The position numbers and the translations under genes were made by a program. The notes beneath the pieces are model-generated. The model was not told where the DNA came from, did not search any database, and worked only from the letters and a program-made list of their open reading frames with translations. A stretch of DNA of 64,000 nucleotides from JASHPR01 sp963739645. GTDB taxonomy: Bacteria > Actinomycetota > Actinomycetes > Streptosporangiales > Streptosporangiaceae. This document shows, in pieces, positions 9,257 to 16,725 of this stretch (positions are counted from its first letter, which is position 1; the number at the start of each line of letters is the position of its first letter). The stretch covers positions 1 through 64,000 of the forward strand of contig CAVUBM010000086.1 in NCBI GenBank assembly GCA_963739645.1. The letters are read 5' to 3'.

Positions 9257-9672
9257 GGCAGTCCTCCCTCCGCCTGTGGCGGCAGTACCGCCGCGCGCCC
9301 GTCGCGTGGATTTAAGCTCTGCAGCAGGTCGGCGAGCACGGCCGCTTCGCTGATCTCGGGGTGCCTGGTCGCGGTGAGCAGCGTCAGCTGCTGCCCCGCC
9401 GCAAGCCCGCGCAGGTGCGCCAGTGCTTCCGCCCGCCGGGGATCTTTCAGCTCCGCCTGGTAGCGGCGGCCGAAGTCCTCGAAGCGGTCCGGGTCGTGGC
9501 TGTACCACTTGCGCAACTCGGCTGACGGCGCGACGTCCTTGCACCACTCATCGAGGGCTGCCTTGGCCTTAGTCAGCCCTCGCGGCCAGATCCGGTCGAC
9601 CAGCACCCGGGTGCCGTCGCTCCGCTCCGGCTCCTCATACACCCGGCGTACCCGGACATGTCCTGCCGTCAT
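9253..9672 (-). CDS. DUF488 family protein (YeaO-like)
   Basis: A 139-aa cytoplasmic protein of unknown biochemical role. Family marks are RVLVDRIWPRGLTKAKAALD near the N-terminus, EWCKDVAPSAELRKWYSHDP, and a central F-x2-F-x-R-R-Y. Its stop overlaps the transaldolase ATG (ATGA), giving a two-gene operon. Pairing with transaldolase suggests a link to carbohydrate stress, but this is only inference. Confidence 0.85.
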   Translation of the reverse strand: MTAGHVRVRRVYEEPERSDGTRVLVDRIWPRGLTKAKAALDEWCKDVAPSAELRKWYSHDPDRFEDFGRRYQAELKDPRRAEALAHLRGLAAGQQLTLLTATRHPEISEAAVLADLLQSLNPRDGRAAVLPPQAEGGLP

Positions 9673-10463
9673 TGCCGCCTCCCCACTCTGGAGGCCCCAC
9701 TCCTGGCCGGATAACCAGACGCCGCGCCAACCCGGTGAACTCCTCGCCCTGCGGTCTCGGCGCCAGCGGGCAGCCAGCCCGCACTACCCACAATACGACC
9801 CGCCCCGGCCATAGCCAGCGGCAACGTCGGCCTGCCTGTCTGCGAGGCTCCGCGCCGCCGCGGTGGCCGGTCCCGTCGCTGTCCTCGCAAGGTGAGGTGG
9901 GGAGGCGGGAACGGCATGCAACCGGACATCCGGGCCCCGGCGTCTGCGGCGACCTCGGCGCCGCGCCAGGCGCGTCACCGATAGCCGACGTCTTCAGCAC
10001 CAGCCAGGTCCGTACGACAAAACGGCCTTCCTGACCTGCGGACGCGCCAGCCCGGAGTGCCGCCTGACAGTTCGCCGCGATGCGCACCATGACCAGGGGT
10101 TATGCCGCCAGGCCGCGGATCGCCGTTCCGCAGCTCCACCAGCGACATCCGGGCACGCCAGCCCGTGTCCGGCCAGATGGCGGCCCTCGGCAGTATCGCG
10201 GTGAGCGGTCGAGCAGTGGGCCGGTCAGCGGGCCCCTCCACAGTGAGCTGCGGACGGAGGCGCTTAGTTTCGCGGCCACTGCCTTGCCTGCATGGAGGAT
10301 AGGCCGTGCCGGTGGCGGGGCCGGGAACCCGCCGGCCGGAGCCCGATCAAACTACCGGAATCAGGGAAGGTTGCTGCCATGACCAGCGAGGACCTCTCAC
10401 CTGTCAGGGCCTGGCACGATGCCTGAAGACCCACGGGCCCGTCACCAGCGATAGGCGGTGAAG
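9673..10463. other. Long intergenic region, divergent promoters
   Basis: About 790 bases between the leftward DUF488-tal operon and the rightward CBS-BON gene. Open frames on both strands here are Arg/Pro-rich and share no domain features. No strong hairpin or repeat is visible. It may contain a decayed gene or long leaders. Confidence 0.4.
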
Positions 10464-11129
10464 ATGTCAACAGTCAGAGACGTGATGACCACCGCAGTGG
10501 CCGCCGTCCCGGAGACGGCCGGATATAAAGACATCCTCACGCTGATGCGATCCAGGCACGTCAGCGCCGTTCCGGTCCTCGATTCGGCAGGCCGGGTGAC
10601 AGGCGTGGTGTCCGAAGCCGACCTGCTTCGCAAGCTCGCCGCCCCGGCGCTGCCCACGGGAACCATCCGGCTGGCCTGGCGCCTGCGGGAACGGTCCAAG
10701 ACCACCGCGCTGACCGCTGCCGAGCTCATGACCACTCCGGCGGTGACCATCAGCCCGGACGCACCCGTCGCCAGCGCCGCCCGGCTCATGCAAACCAGCC
10801 AGGTCAAGCGGCTGCCCGTCGCAGACCAGGACGGGAAGCTGACCGGGATCGTCAGCCGCGCGGATGTGCTCAGCGTCTTCGAACGCAACGACGGAAAGAT
10901 ACGCAACGAGGTGATCGAGGAAGTCATCGCCGGGCAGTTCCAGCTCGACCCGCACGCCTTCGAGGTCACTGTGACATCCGGGATCGTCACCATCAGCGGG
11001 TCGGTGAATCGCCGAACCGTAGCCCTTAACCTGCTCGGCGCGATCCGGCATGTCGAGGGCGTTGTCGGCGTGCGTGACCGTCTCGCCTACCCGCGTGACG
11101 AGCTATCCGGCACAACTGCCATCATCTGA
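10464..11129 (+). CDS. CBS-pair and BON domain protein
   Basis: A 221-aa protein with two CBS motifs (about residues 5-60 and 85-140: VRDVMTTAVAAVPE ... HVSAVPVLDSAGRVTGVVSE, and ELMTTPAVTISPDAPVASAA ... VKRLPVADQDGKLTGIVSR). A C-terminal BON domain follows (about 150-215: VTVTSGIVTISGSVNRR). CBS pairs bind adenosyl ligands; BON is a phospholipid-interaction fold. The architecture is common in actinobacterial stress/hypoxia regulons and fits with the universal stress protein at 7.4 kb. The ATG at 10464 follows GGCGGTGAAG; a GTG six bases upstream is an alternative. Confidence 0.9.
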   Translation: MSTVRDVMTTAVAAVPETAGYKDILTLMRSRHVSAVPVLDSAGRVTGVVSEADLLRKLAAPALPTGTIRLAWRLRERSKTTALTAAELMTTPAVTISPDAPVASAARLMQTSQVKRLPVADQDGKLTGIVSRADVLSVFERNDGKIRNEVIEEVIAGQFQLDPHAFEVTVTSGIVTISGSVNRRTVALNLLGAIRHVEGVVGVRDRLAYPRDELSGTTAII

Positions 11130-11346
11130 CAGCTGCGGCGGCCATCTTCCGGCACGCCGCCAGTCAAACACTCGTGGCGCCAGCCGCCGGGTCCGGTCCG
11201 CTCATGAGGCCAGATCGTCATCCACCACGCCGGCGCGGAGCGGTCATCAGACGGTGACAAGGGGCCGAGAACATCGAGCACGTCACCCGATGCCTCGGCC
11301 AGGCCGCCGCGCAGCGGTCAGCTGGCCCCGCGACCAGCCGAGCCCG

Positions 11347-11449
11347 TTAGACGGCCTGGCGGCAACGCTTCCCGCAGTACACCGATGGTCGGCCCTGCCC
11401 AGCCGCGCTCTACCGGGCCGCCGCACACCGGACACGGGCGGCCGCTCAC
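11347..11449 (-). CDS. Small zinc-ribbon protein, frameshifted
   Basis: A tiny protein of about 34 aa: RPCPVCGGPVERG, then in the next frame RPSVYCGKRCRQAV and a TAA at 11347-11349. Joining them gives a C-x2-C ... C-x3-C zinc site as in small proteins of actinomycete integrative elements. Without the shift the frame runs on nine codons and loses the second cysteine pair. The GTG start overlaps the stop of the upstream gene (GTGA), so it is the last gene of the minus-strand operon beginning at 14.0 kb. Confidence 0.5.
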
Positions 11450-11831
11450 AGCCCGTCTGGTCTGGTCATCTCGTCCAGGACGGCGGCGTCAGCGGCCCAC
11501 GTCCGGCCGATCTGGTCGTTCAGCTCGCCGAGCGCGGCCAGCCGGGAGTCGTTGATGGCGAGCATTTCCTCGATGGCCTCACGGCTGATCTGGTCGAACT
11601 CCGCGTAAGCCTGGCGCTCACGCTCGGCCGTGGCGGCGATCTTGTCGGCGCTGCCGTCCTTGAGGCGCGGGTGACCAGGCCCTTGGCCGCGTTGTGGCGC
11701 CGCCAGGCCCGGTCATGCGCCGCCTTCAGCTCGGTCATGCGCGCCTTGGCCACGGTGCTCTCGGCCGCGCTGACGGCCATTATCTCGGGCAGGCGGGTCC
11801 GCTCGGCGTCCCGCCGCTCGCTGGCGCTCAC
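11446..11831 (-). CDS. Coiled-coil hypothetical protein of the element, frameshifted
   Basis: About 128 aa, highly charged and helical. It starts GTG at 11831 (SASERRDAERTRLPEIM) and continues to LKAAHDRAWRRHNAAKGL. A frameshift near 11665 leads to RLKDGSADKIAATAERE, QAYAEFDQISREAIEEMLA, DSRLAALGEL and the end DEMTRPDGL. I do not recognise a domain; the pattern predicts a long alpha-helical coiled coil. It overlaps both neighbours by four bases (GTGA), which supports the reconstructed ends. Confidence 0.6.
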
Positions 11832-11986
11832 TCGCCGGCCCTTCCCGGGATCACGGTCCGGTGGCGCAGGCAGACCCACACGTCGAGGTCTCCATTGGTG
11901 TACCGCAGCACCAACCATCGCGTTCCGCAGACCTCGCATCGGTGCCGTTTCACTTCCGAGCCCAGCAACAGATGCCAGCCGCTCAC
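11828..11986 (-). CDS. Small zinc-binding hypothetical protein
   Basis: A 52-aa protein reading KRHRCEVCGTRWLVLRYTNG, then DVWVCLRHRTVIPGR. The C-x2-C ... C-x2-H pattern is a likely zinc site. It is flanked on both sides by GTGA/TGA overlaps with the neighbouring small genes, so it belongs to the same operon. The function is unknown; similar short Cys/His proteins accompany element replication/HTH genes in actinomycetes. Confidence 0.6.
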   Translation of the reverse strand: MSGWHLLLGSEVKRHRCEVCGTRWLVLRYTNGDLDVWVCLRHRTVIPGRAGE

Positions 11987-12288
11987 TGCCCGGCCTCCAG
12001 GCCGGACGGCGGGATGGGGCGGAGTTCGGAGCTGTCCCGGTAGCACTGCGGGAACAGCAGGTCGCCGGTCGGGGTGCCCTCTAGCGCTGGGCTGCCGTCC
12101 TCCAGTTCGGCCACGCGCCGGTCCTGGAGCGTGACCAGTCATTCATCAGGGCCGCACTGCTGCTCAACGGTGCCAGCCAGCCACGGCCACGCCTCACGAT
12201 CGCTTGCCGACCGGCGGCCGTCGACGGGGTAGCGGGCTAGCACGGCCGAGTGGTCAGGAAACTGGCCGTCATTGGTCTCGCCGGTCAT
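11983..12288 (-). CDS. Conserved hypothetical protein with internal TGA
   Basis: 102 codons in one continuous frame from ATG 12288 (MTGETNDGQFPDHSAVL) to TGA 11983-11985, interrupted by an in-frame TGA at 12139-12141. The reading is EAWPWLAGTVEQQCGPDE, stop, LVTLQDRRVAELEDG, then LLFPQCYRDSSELRPI. From memory, similar proteins in actinomycete elements have Trp at this place (G-P-D-E-W), so TGG to TGA is likely. No frameshift is needed. It could be a point pseudogene, a sequence error or a two-piece gene. The stop overlaps the next gene's GTG. Confidence 0.55.
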
Positions 12289-12309
12289 CGCTCAGCCCTC
12301 GCCCCGCTC

Positions 12310-12852
12310 CTACGCGTCCCGCTCGGCCTGCCAGGCCGCCAGCTCGGCGGCGAACCGGGCGCAATCGTCGGCGTGCCCGTGCTCGTTGTCTTCTGGGTGG
12401 CTCTCGTACGGGCCGCGGTCGGTGATCCACTCGCCGCACGACGCGCAGTGGTAATGGAAGTTGGACTGGTTCCAGAGGTCGGGCTCACCCTCGAAGTGCT
12501 CGAACGCGGCTATCCCCAGGTCATAGCCGGACTTGCCGTCCGGGCCCTGGTCCAGGCCGAGCGCCTGGCCGATCTGCTGCCAGGCGATGCCCTCGGCCCG
12601 AGCGTGCTGGGTGTATTCGCGGCGGATCCGGGCGGCGCTGTCGGCCAGGACTCCGGCGGCCCGGATGCCAGCGAGCGGTTCGGCGTAGCGGCTCACCGAG
12701 ATCGCGCCGGGGAACATCGGCCGCTCGTGGACTTCGGCGCCGCCCGCTTCGGCGATCTGTATCGCGGCCTGGCACATGCGCCAGTAGGCGTTGCTGGCCG
12801 CCTCGATGATCGCGTCCTGGCGGCTGGCGCTATCGGTCTGATCGGTCATCAT
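12310..12852 (-). CDS. Conserved hypothetical protein of integrative element
   Basis: 180 aa, no named domain. The N-terminal half is alpha-helical with an HTH-like segment (EGIAWQQIGQALGLDQ, about residues 90-105). The C-terminal half has a probable zinc site: FHYHCASCGEWITDRGPYES, then H-G-H-A-D-D-C. This layout suggests a small DNA-binding regulator. It is the second gene of the minus-strand operon below the HTH protein, 21 bases upstream of the next gene. ATG 12852 or the adjacent 12849 may be used. Confidence 0.65.
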   Translation of the reverse strand: MMTDQTDSASRQDAIIEAASNAYWRMCQAAIQIAEAGGAEVHERPMFPGAISVSRYAEPLAGIRAAGVLADSAARIRREYTQHARAEGIAWQQIGQALGLDQGPDGKSGYDLGIAAFEHFEGEPDLWNQSNFHYHCASCGEWITDRGPYESHPEDNEHGHADDCARFAAELAAWQAERDA

Positions 12853-12871
12853 AGAGTCCTCCTGGTTTTCG

Positions 12872-14006
12872 TTACGGGGAGCGTGCTGAGGCGTGTCGGC
12901 AGTTCGCGCCGACTGCCGCTAGTGGAGCGGGGTGGTTCGGGCGCGCGGGCGGGGCGCGGCGGCTGGGACCTGTTTCCGCGGCATGTTCGGCCGCGAGCGG
13001 ATGGCAGCGCGGGCAGCGGCCAGCGTCGGCGCCGTCGGCGTGCTGCAGGCGGCGGGTGCGCTCGTCACAGTCGCCTTCGCCGCACCAAGGCGGCCGGGAC
13101 AGGGCCCGGCCGAGCGGCGCGGGCAGCTCGGCTGGCGACAGCCGGGCGGCCAGTACCGCGGCCGGGCTGCGGATTCCGGCGGTGTTCGCGCCCACGAACG
13201 CGGCCAGGGCGGCCGGGTCCCATCCGGCCGCCAGCGCGCCAGCCACCGTCGGCGCAAGCCGGCGTCGCTGGCGACCGGTCAGCGACCAGCCCGGCCCGAG
13301 GCGGGCGAAGAATTCGCCCGCGCCGCCGCCCGGCCCCGGCCGGTCATCGGCTGCGGCCGGGTCGGCGTCGCGCGCGCCCGCGTTGGCGGCGGGCGGTTCC
13401 CTGGGTGGTTCCAAGGACGGTTCGGGTGCAACCGCTGCACCCCGTTCCTGCGGTGGTTGCACCCCGTTCCTGCGGTGGTTGCACCCCGTCGCCGGTACGG
13501 GGTGCAACTGCTGCACCCCGTCCGTTTCGTTATCCACAGGCGTCTCGGCAGCGGGGTGCAGCTGCTGCACCCCGCTGCCAGGGTCGTCTCGTCGGCTTGC
13601 GGCTCGGCGCGGCATGGACCGCGACGCGGGCGGTCAGGCCCGGGAACTGGCGCTCCAGGGCCGCCAGGTCCTCTTCGTCCAGGTCGTCGCGGACTAGGTG
13701 CATGGCCAGGTCCCAGCCTTGCGGGCGCTGGTCGGCCCGCTTGATCTTCGCGGCGACGATCGCCGGGTCGCAGGGCCGGATGATGCCGTCGGCCTCCAGC
13801 CGGTCCAGGGCGGTGCGCACCGTCCGCTCGGACAGATCGGTGTAGCGGACCAGGGTCCGGACGCTGGGGAATGCCTCCTTGCCGTCCGGGGCTGCGTGGT
13901 TGGCGAGCCCGACCAGGACCGCCTTGCAGGCGGGGTTGCGCTTTCCGCCGCGGTCGCACGGTACGGGCGCGAGATTAAGGGCCCATGAAATGGCTTCGAC
14001 GCTCAC
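12872..14006 (-). CDS. Helix-turn-helix element protein with heptad repeats, frameshifted
   Basis: About 378 aa. The N-terminal winged HTH (residues 1-115) reads VSVEAISWALNLAPVP, FPSVRTLVRYTDLSERTVRT, LDRLEADGIIRP. A linker carries several G-V-Q-Q-L-H-P-like repeats (13430-13580). The C-terminal helical domain includes LAPTVAGALAAGWDPAALAA and ends with a zinc site, PPWCGEGDCDERTRR then CPRCHPL. A frameshift at about 13600 joins the two halves. GTG 14006 was chosen because GGGAGGGA sits upstream. Such proteins head gene blocks of actinomycete integrative elements and are presumed replication or partition regulators. Confidence 0.7.
13430..13580 (-). repeat. Degenerate tandem repeat inside HTH gene
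   Basis: A 22-bp unit (cccgttcctgcggtggttgc ac) occurs twice head to tail at 13441-13484. Related TGCACCCCG blocks recur at 13480-13500, 13515 and 13560-13580. In the coding frame they give repeated G-V-Q-x-L-H-P. Replication slippage here may also explain the nearby frameshift. Confidence 0.7.
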
Positions 14007-14266
14007 CGGGAATCCCTCCCGGAAGCCAGCGGTGAGCGGCAAGTCCAGGAGCAATTGCGCGCCGGCTGCCCTGTTTCCAGCCCGCTGGCCATCGCTCGCG
14101 GCGTGGCGGCTGCGCATCTACGGCCGTGAGTGCAATGGCCGCGTGGGCGGGCTATGGGCGGGGAATCTGGCGGATGAAGGCCCGCCGTGGCGGGTGGTGG
14201 CGGCACCAGCCAGAGGGACCTGGCCATATCGGCGCTGGTCAGGACAGCTTTTGGCTGCTGACGAGG

Positions 14267-14341
14267 TGGCGCCCCCAGCAGGATTCGAACCTGCGCACAC
14301 GGCTCCGGAGGCCGTTGCTCTATCCCCTGAGCTATGGGGGC
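14267..14341 (-). tRNA. tRNA-Arg (CCG)
   Basis: The minus strand folds as a full cloverleaf: acceptor GCCCCCA/TGGGGGC, D-arm GCTCAGGGGATAGAGC, anticodon stem ACGGC/GCCGT around loop CTCCGGA (anticodon CCG), T-arm GCAGG-TTCGAAT-CCTGC, discriminator G and an encoded CCA. Its 3' end points left, towards the accessory region. That is the orientation expected if an element had integrated into the tRNA 3' end. Confidence 0.95.
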
Positions 14342-14460
14342 TCAGGCGCGACCGCAGGCAATGACTGCGGTGGCCGGAGTCAGGGTACCAGCCCCGAACA
14401 TCTGCGGACACGCTGCGGATCGGCGCGCATTACGGCGGCGGAACCGATAGCCTCGCGCGG

Positions 14461-14856
14461 GTGACGCAGGGACTGGGCCGGGTGCTGGTTGTCGATGACG
14501 ACGAGGTCATTAGGCAGCTCATCGCGGTCAACCTCACCCTCGAGGGATTCGACGTGTTCACGGCCGTCGACGGCAGGGACTGCCTGGAGAAGGTGACCCA
14601 GGTCAAGCCCGACGTGATCACGCTGGACGTCATGATGCCGCGCCTGGACGGCTGGGTCACCGCGACGCAGCTGAACCGCAACCCGGACACCGCGGGGATC
14701 AAGGTGGTGCTGATCACGGCGCGGGCGCAGGAGGACGACCGGTCCCGCGGCCGCCAGGTCGGTGTGGACGCGTACTTGACCAAGCCGTTCGACCCGGCCG
14801 AGATGATCCGCGTGGTGCGCGAGCTCGCGGGCGTGCCGACCAGCGTCTACGACTGA
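14461..14856 (+). CDS. Stand-alone response regulator receiver protein
   Basis: A 131-aa CheY-like receiver with no output domain. It has the acidic pair in VLVVDDDEVIRQL, phospho-acceptor Asp in DVITLDVMMPRLDGW (about residue 60), Thr in VVLITARAQ, and Lys in YLTKPFDPAEMIR. It would be phosphorylated by a histidine kinase and act by protein contact. No kinase is adjacent; the nearest is at 46-48 kb and has a different domain type. The GTG at 14461 begins four codons before the first strand. Confidence 0.92.
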   Translation: MTQGLGRVLVVDDDEVIRQLIAVNLTLEGFDVFTAVDGRDCLEKVTQVKPDVITLDVMMPRLDGWVTATQLNRNPDTAGIKVVLITARAQEDDRSRGRQVGVDAYLTKPFDPAEMIRVVRELAGVPTSVYD

Positions 14857-14866
14857 GCCGCTGCCA

Positions 14867-14932
14867 TTGAGCTTCTACCACGGGGCCACTCCCACTGAGC
14901 TTCTACCACGGGGCCTCTACCACGGGTCGCGC
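14867..14932 (+). repeat. Short tandem repeat between regulator and nrtL
   Basis: CCATTGAGCTTCTACCACGG, CCACTGAGCTTCTACCACGG and a shortened CTCTACCACGGG occur in succession, a 25-27 bp unit in two full copies plus a partial one. It is not in a coding frame and has no strong hairpin. It may be slippage-derived. Confidence 0.65.
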
Positions 14933-14948
14933 CTCATACCCTGAGCCC

Positions 14949-15953
14949 GTGATCCCGGGTGACATCGGCGCCGAGCTCGGCCTGCGCGCGTCCGGTACGT
15001 GGCGCCCGGCTCCGCGCGGGGCGGGTGGCCCGGGCACCTACGCCACCTCGCTCCCGTTCCAGCTGGCTGTGGAGAGCGGCCGGACGCCGGGGCAGGAGGC
15101 CGCCGGGCTGGCCGCAAGGCTGCGCCGCGCGGACTGGATCAGCGCCGTGTCCGTCACCGGCCGCGGCTACCTCACTGTGACCGTGACCCCGGCCGCGCTG
15201 GCGTCTCTGGCCGTTCGCGTCCCGGCCGCCGGCGCGGCCTGCGCGGCCAGCGATGCGCTGCACGGCACCGCAACGACCGCGGCCGCCGATGACGGCCTCG
15301 CGTCGGCCGTCACCTGGCGCCAGGCCAGGCAGGCCGTGGCCGCCGTGATCACCGGCCGGCTGGCCCGGGTCGCCGGAGCCAAGGTCAAGAGCCTTGAAGT
15401 GCCAGTACGCACCTCCCCGGCCACCCGGTCCGCCGCGTCCGCGGCCGTCGCGTTCGCGGGCGCCGACGCGGTCCGCTACGCGCTGGCCAGGACGGCTCCC
15501 GGCCGGGCGGGCGGTATCGACGCGCTGAGGTGGGCCAGGAACGATCCAGGGAACCCGTTCTTCGCGGTCCGGTACGCCCACGCGCACGCGGCGTCGGTGC
15601 TGCGGTGGGCCGCCGATCTCGGTCTCGACCGCGGGGCGCCGGAGACGTTCCTGGCCGGGGCGCTCGCGCACCCGGGCGAGCAGGAGCTGCTCAGCGTCAT
15701 CTCCTGGCTGCCGGAACGCGCTGCCGCCGCCGCCCGCCGCCGCAGGCCCGATGCCTTTCTGCGGTATCTCGAGGATCTGGCCGCGGCCTGGACCTTGTGC
15801 TGGGAACGCTGCCCGGCGCTGCCGTTCGGCGGGCGGTCCGCGCCGCGGGACGCGGCAGGAACCGGCGCCAGGCTATGGCTGGCCGCCGCCGCGCAGACCG
15901 CGCTGGGCGCCGCGCTGCGGCTGGCCGGCGTGGCCCCGCCGGAGCGGCTGTGA
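14949..15953 (+). CDS. nrtL: ArgS-related anticodon-binding protein (NrtL type)
   Basis: A 334-aa protein resembling arginyl-tRNA synthetase without its catalytic HIGH/KMSKS core. The N-terminal part resembles the Arg-N additional domain (YATSLPFQLAVESGRTPGQE). The C-terminal part resembles the DALR anticodon-binding helical domain (NPFFAVRYAHAHAASVLR, LRYLEDLAAAWTLCWERCPA). The role is unknown; tRNA-Arg binding is inferred, and tRNA-Arg lies 600 bases upstream. In Streptomyces the similar gene precedes the lysA/threonine genes, but here no such genes follow. The GTG at 14949 was chosen. Confidence 0.8.
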   Translation: MIPGDIGAELGLRASGTWRPAPRGAGGPGTYATSLPFQLAVESGRTPGQEAAGLAARLRRADWISAVSVTGRGYLTVTVTPAALASLAVRVPAAGAACAASDALHGTATTAAADDGLASAVTWRQARQAVAAVITGRLARVAGAKVKSLEVPVRTSPATRSAASAAVAFAGADAVRYALARTAPGRAGGIDALRWARNDPGNPFFAVRYAHAHAASVLRWAADLGLDRGAPETFLAGALAHPGEQELLSVISWLPERAAAAARRRRPDAFLRYLEDLAAAWTLCWERCPALPFGGRSAPRDAAGTGARLWLAAAAQTALGAALRLAGVAPPERL

Positions 15954-16725
15954 TCACCCTGAGCCGGGATACTTGTGAGAATCGCCTGGTTGAAGTAGGT
16001 TCCGGGACAACTGCCTCTGGTACTGACGGCGCGGCCATGATTGGCGGCCAGGCGGTTGAATAGTCACCGAAACGGGTATCGCATGCTGTGTAAGCCCCCT
16101 TGGACGTCGACAGCCACAGCGTGGTCTCCAGTCCGTCATGCCGGGCCTTCCACCCGCATTAGCCCGGCGAGAGCGTACCCGGAAACCACGCTGGGGGAGC
16201 GTTCCCAGGACCTCCTGGGCCGCTCGCTCACGGGCTGCCGGATTCTTCTGCAACTGACGAACCACTCCGAAGGAATGCCGTGGGCGCGCATGGTGTTAAG
16301 CTGGATGACGCACCAGATGCCCCGTCGTGGGGACAGGTGCCCGTCTGTTCGCCGCAAGCCCCCGTCCGCATCCAGCGGAGGACTTGGGCTGTCACAGACA
16401 CTCACCCATCCTCACATCGCCACACCTGCCAGGCGCGGACGGTGTTTGGCGGATCTGGGTGCGAAGCGGTGCGAACCTGCCCTGCCATCTGGGCTTGTCG
16501 CGGCCGCCTTAAACCGGCGCCAGCGCAGCTGGCTGTCACACAGCTTTTTGGAAGACAGGGCGGAGGACCGCACGTGGCGGCCGGAGGCGACACGCCGGCT
16601 GGACACGGGGCAGTGCGGGGATGGCGGATAGCAGAACAATGGGCCCGGCCGATCGGCCGGAGCGTGATAGCGGGTGGCCACGGCCGAATGTGCGGTCAGC
16701 ACCCGCGTCCTGGGAAGGACCCCTC
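15954..16725. other. Long leader region upstream of rho
   Basis: About 770 bases with no supported gene between nrtL and rho, both rightward. Open frames on both strands are present but lack domains and ribosome binding sites. Base composition is slightly less GC-rich than in neighbouring genes. A long untranslated rho leader, as in autoregulated rho genes, is possible. A lost gene block is another reading. Confidence 0.45.
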
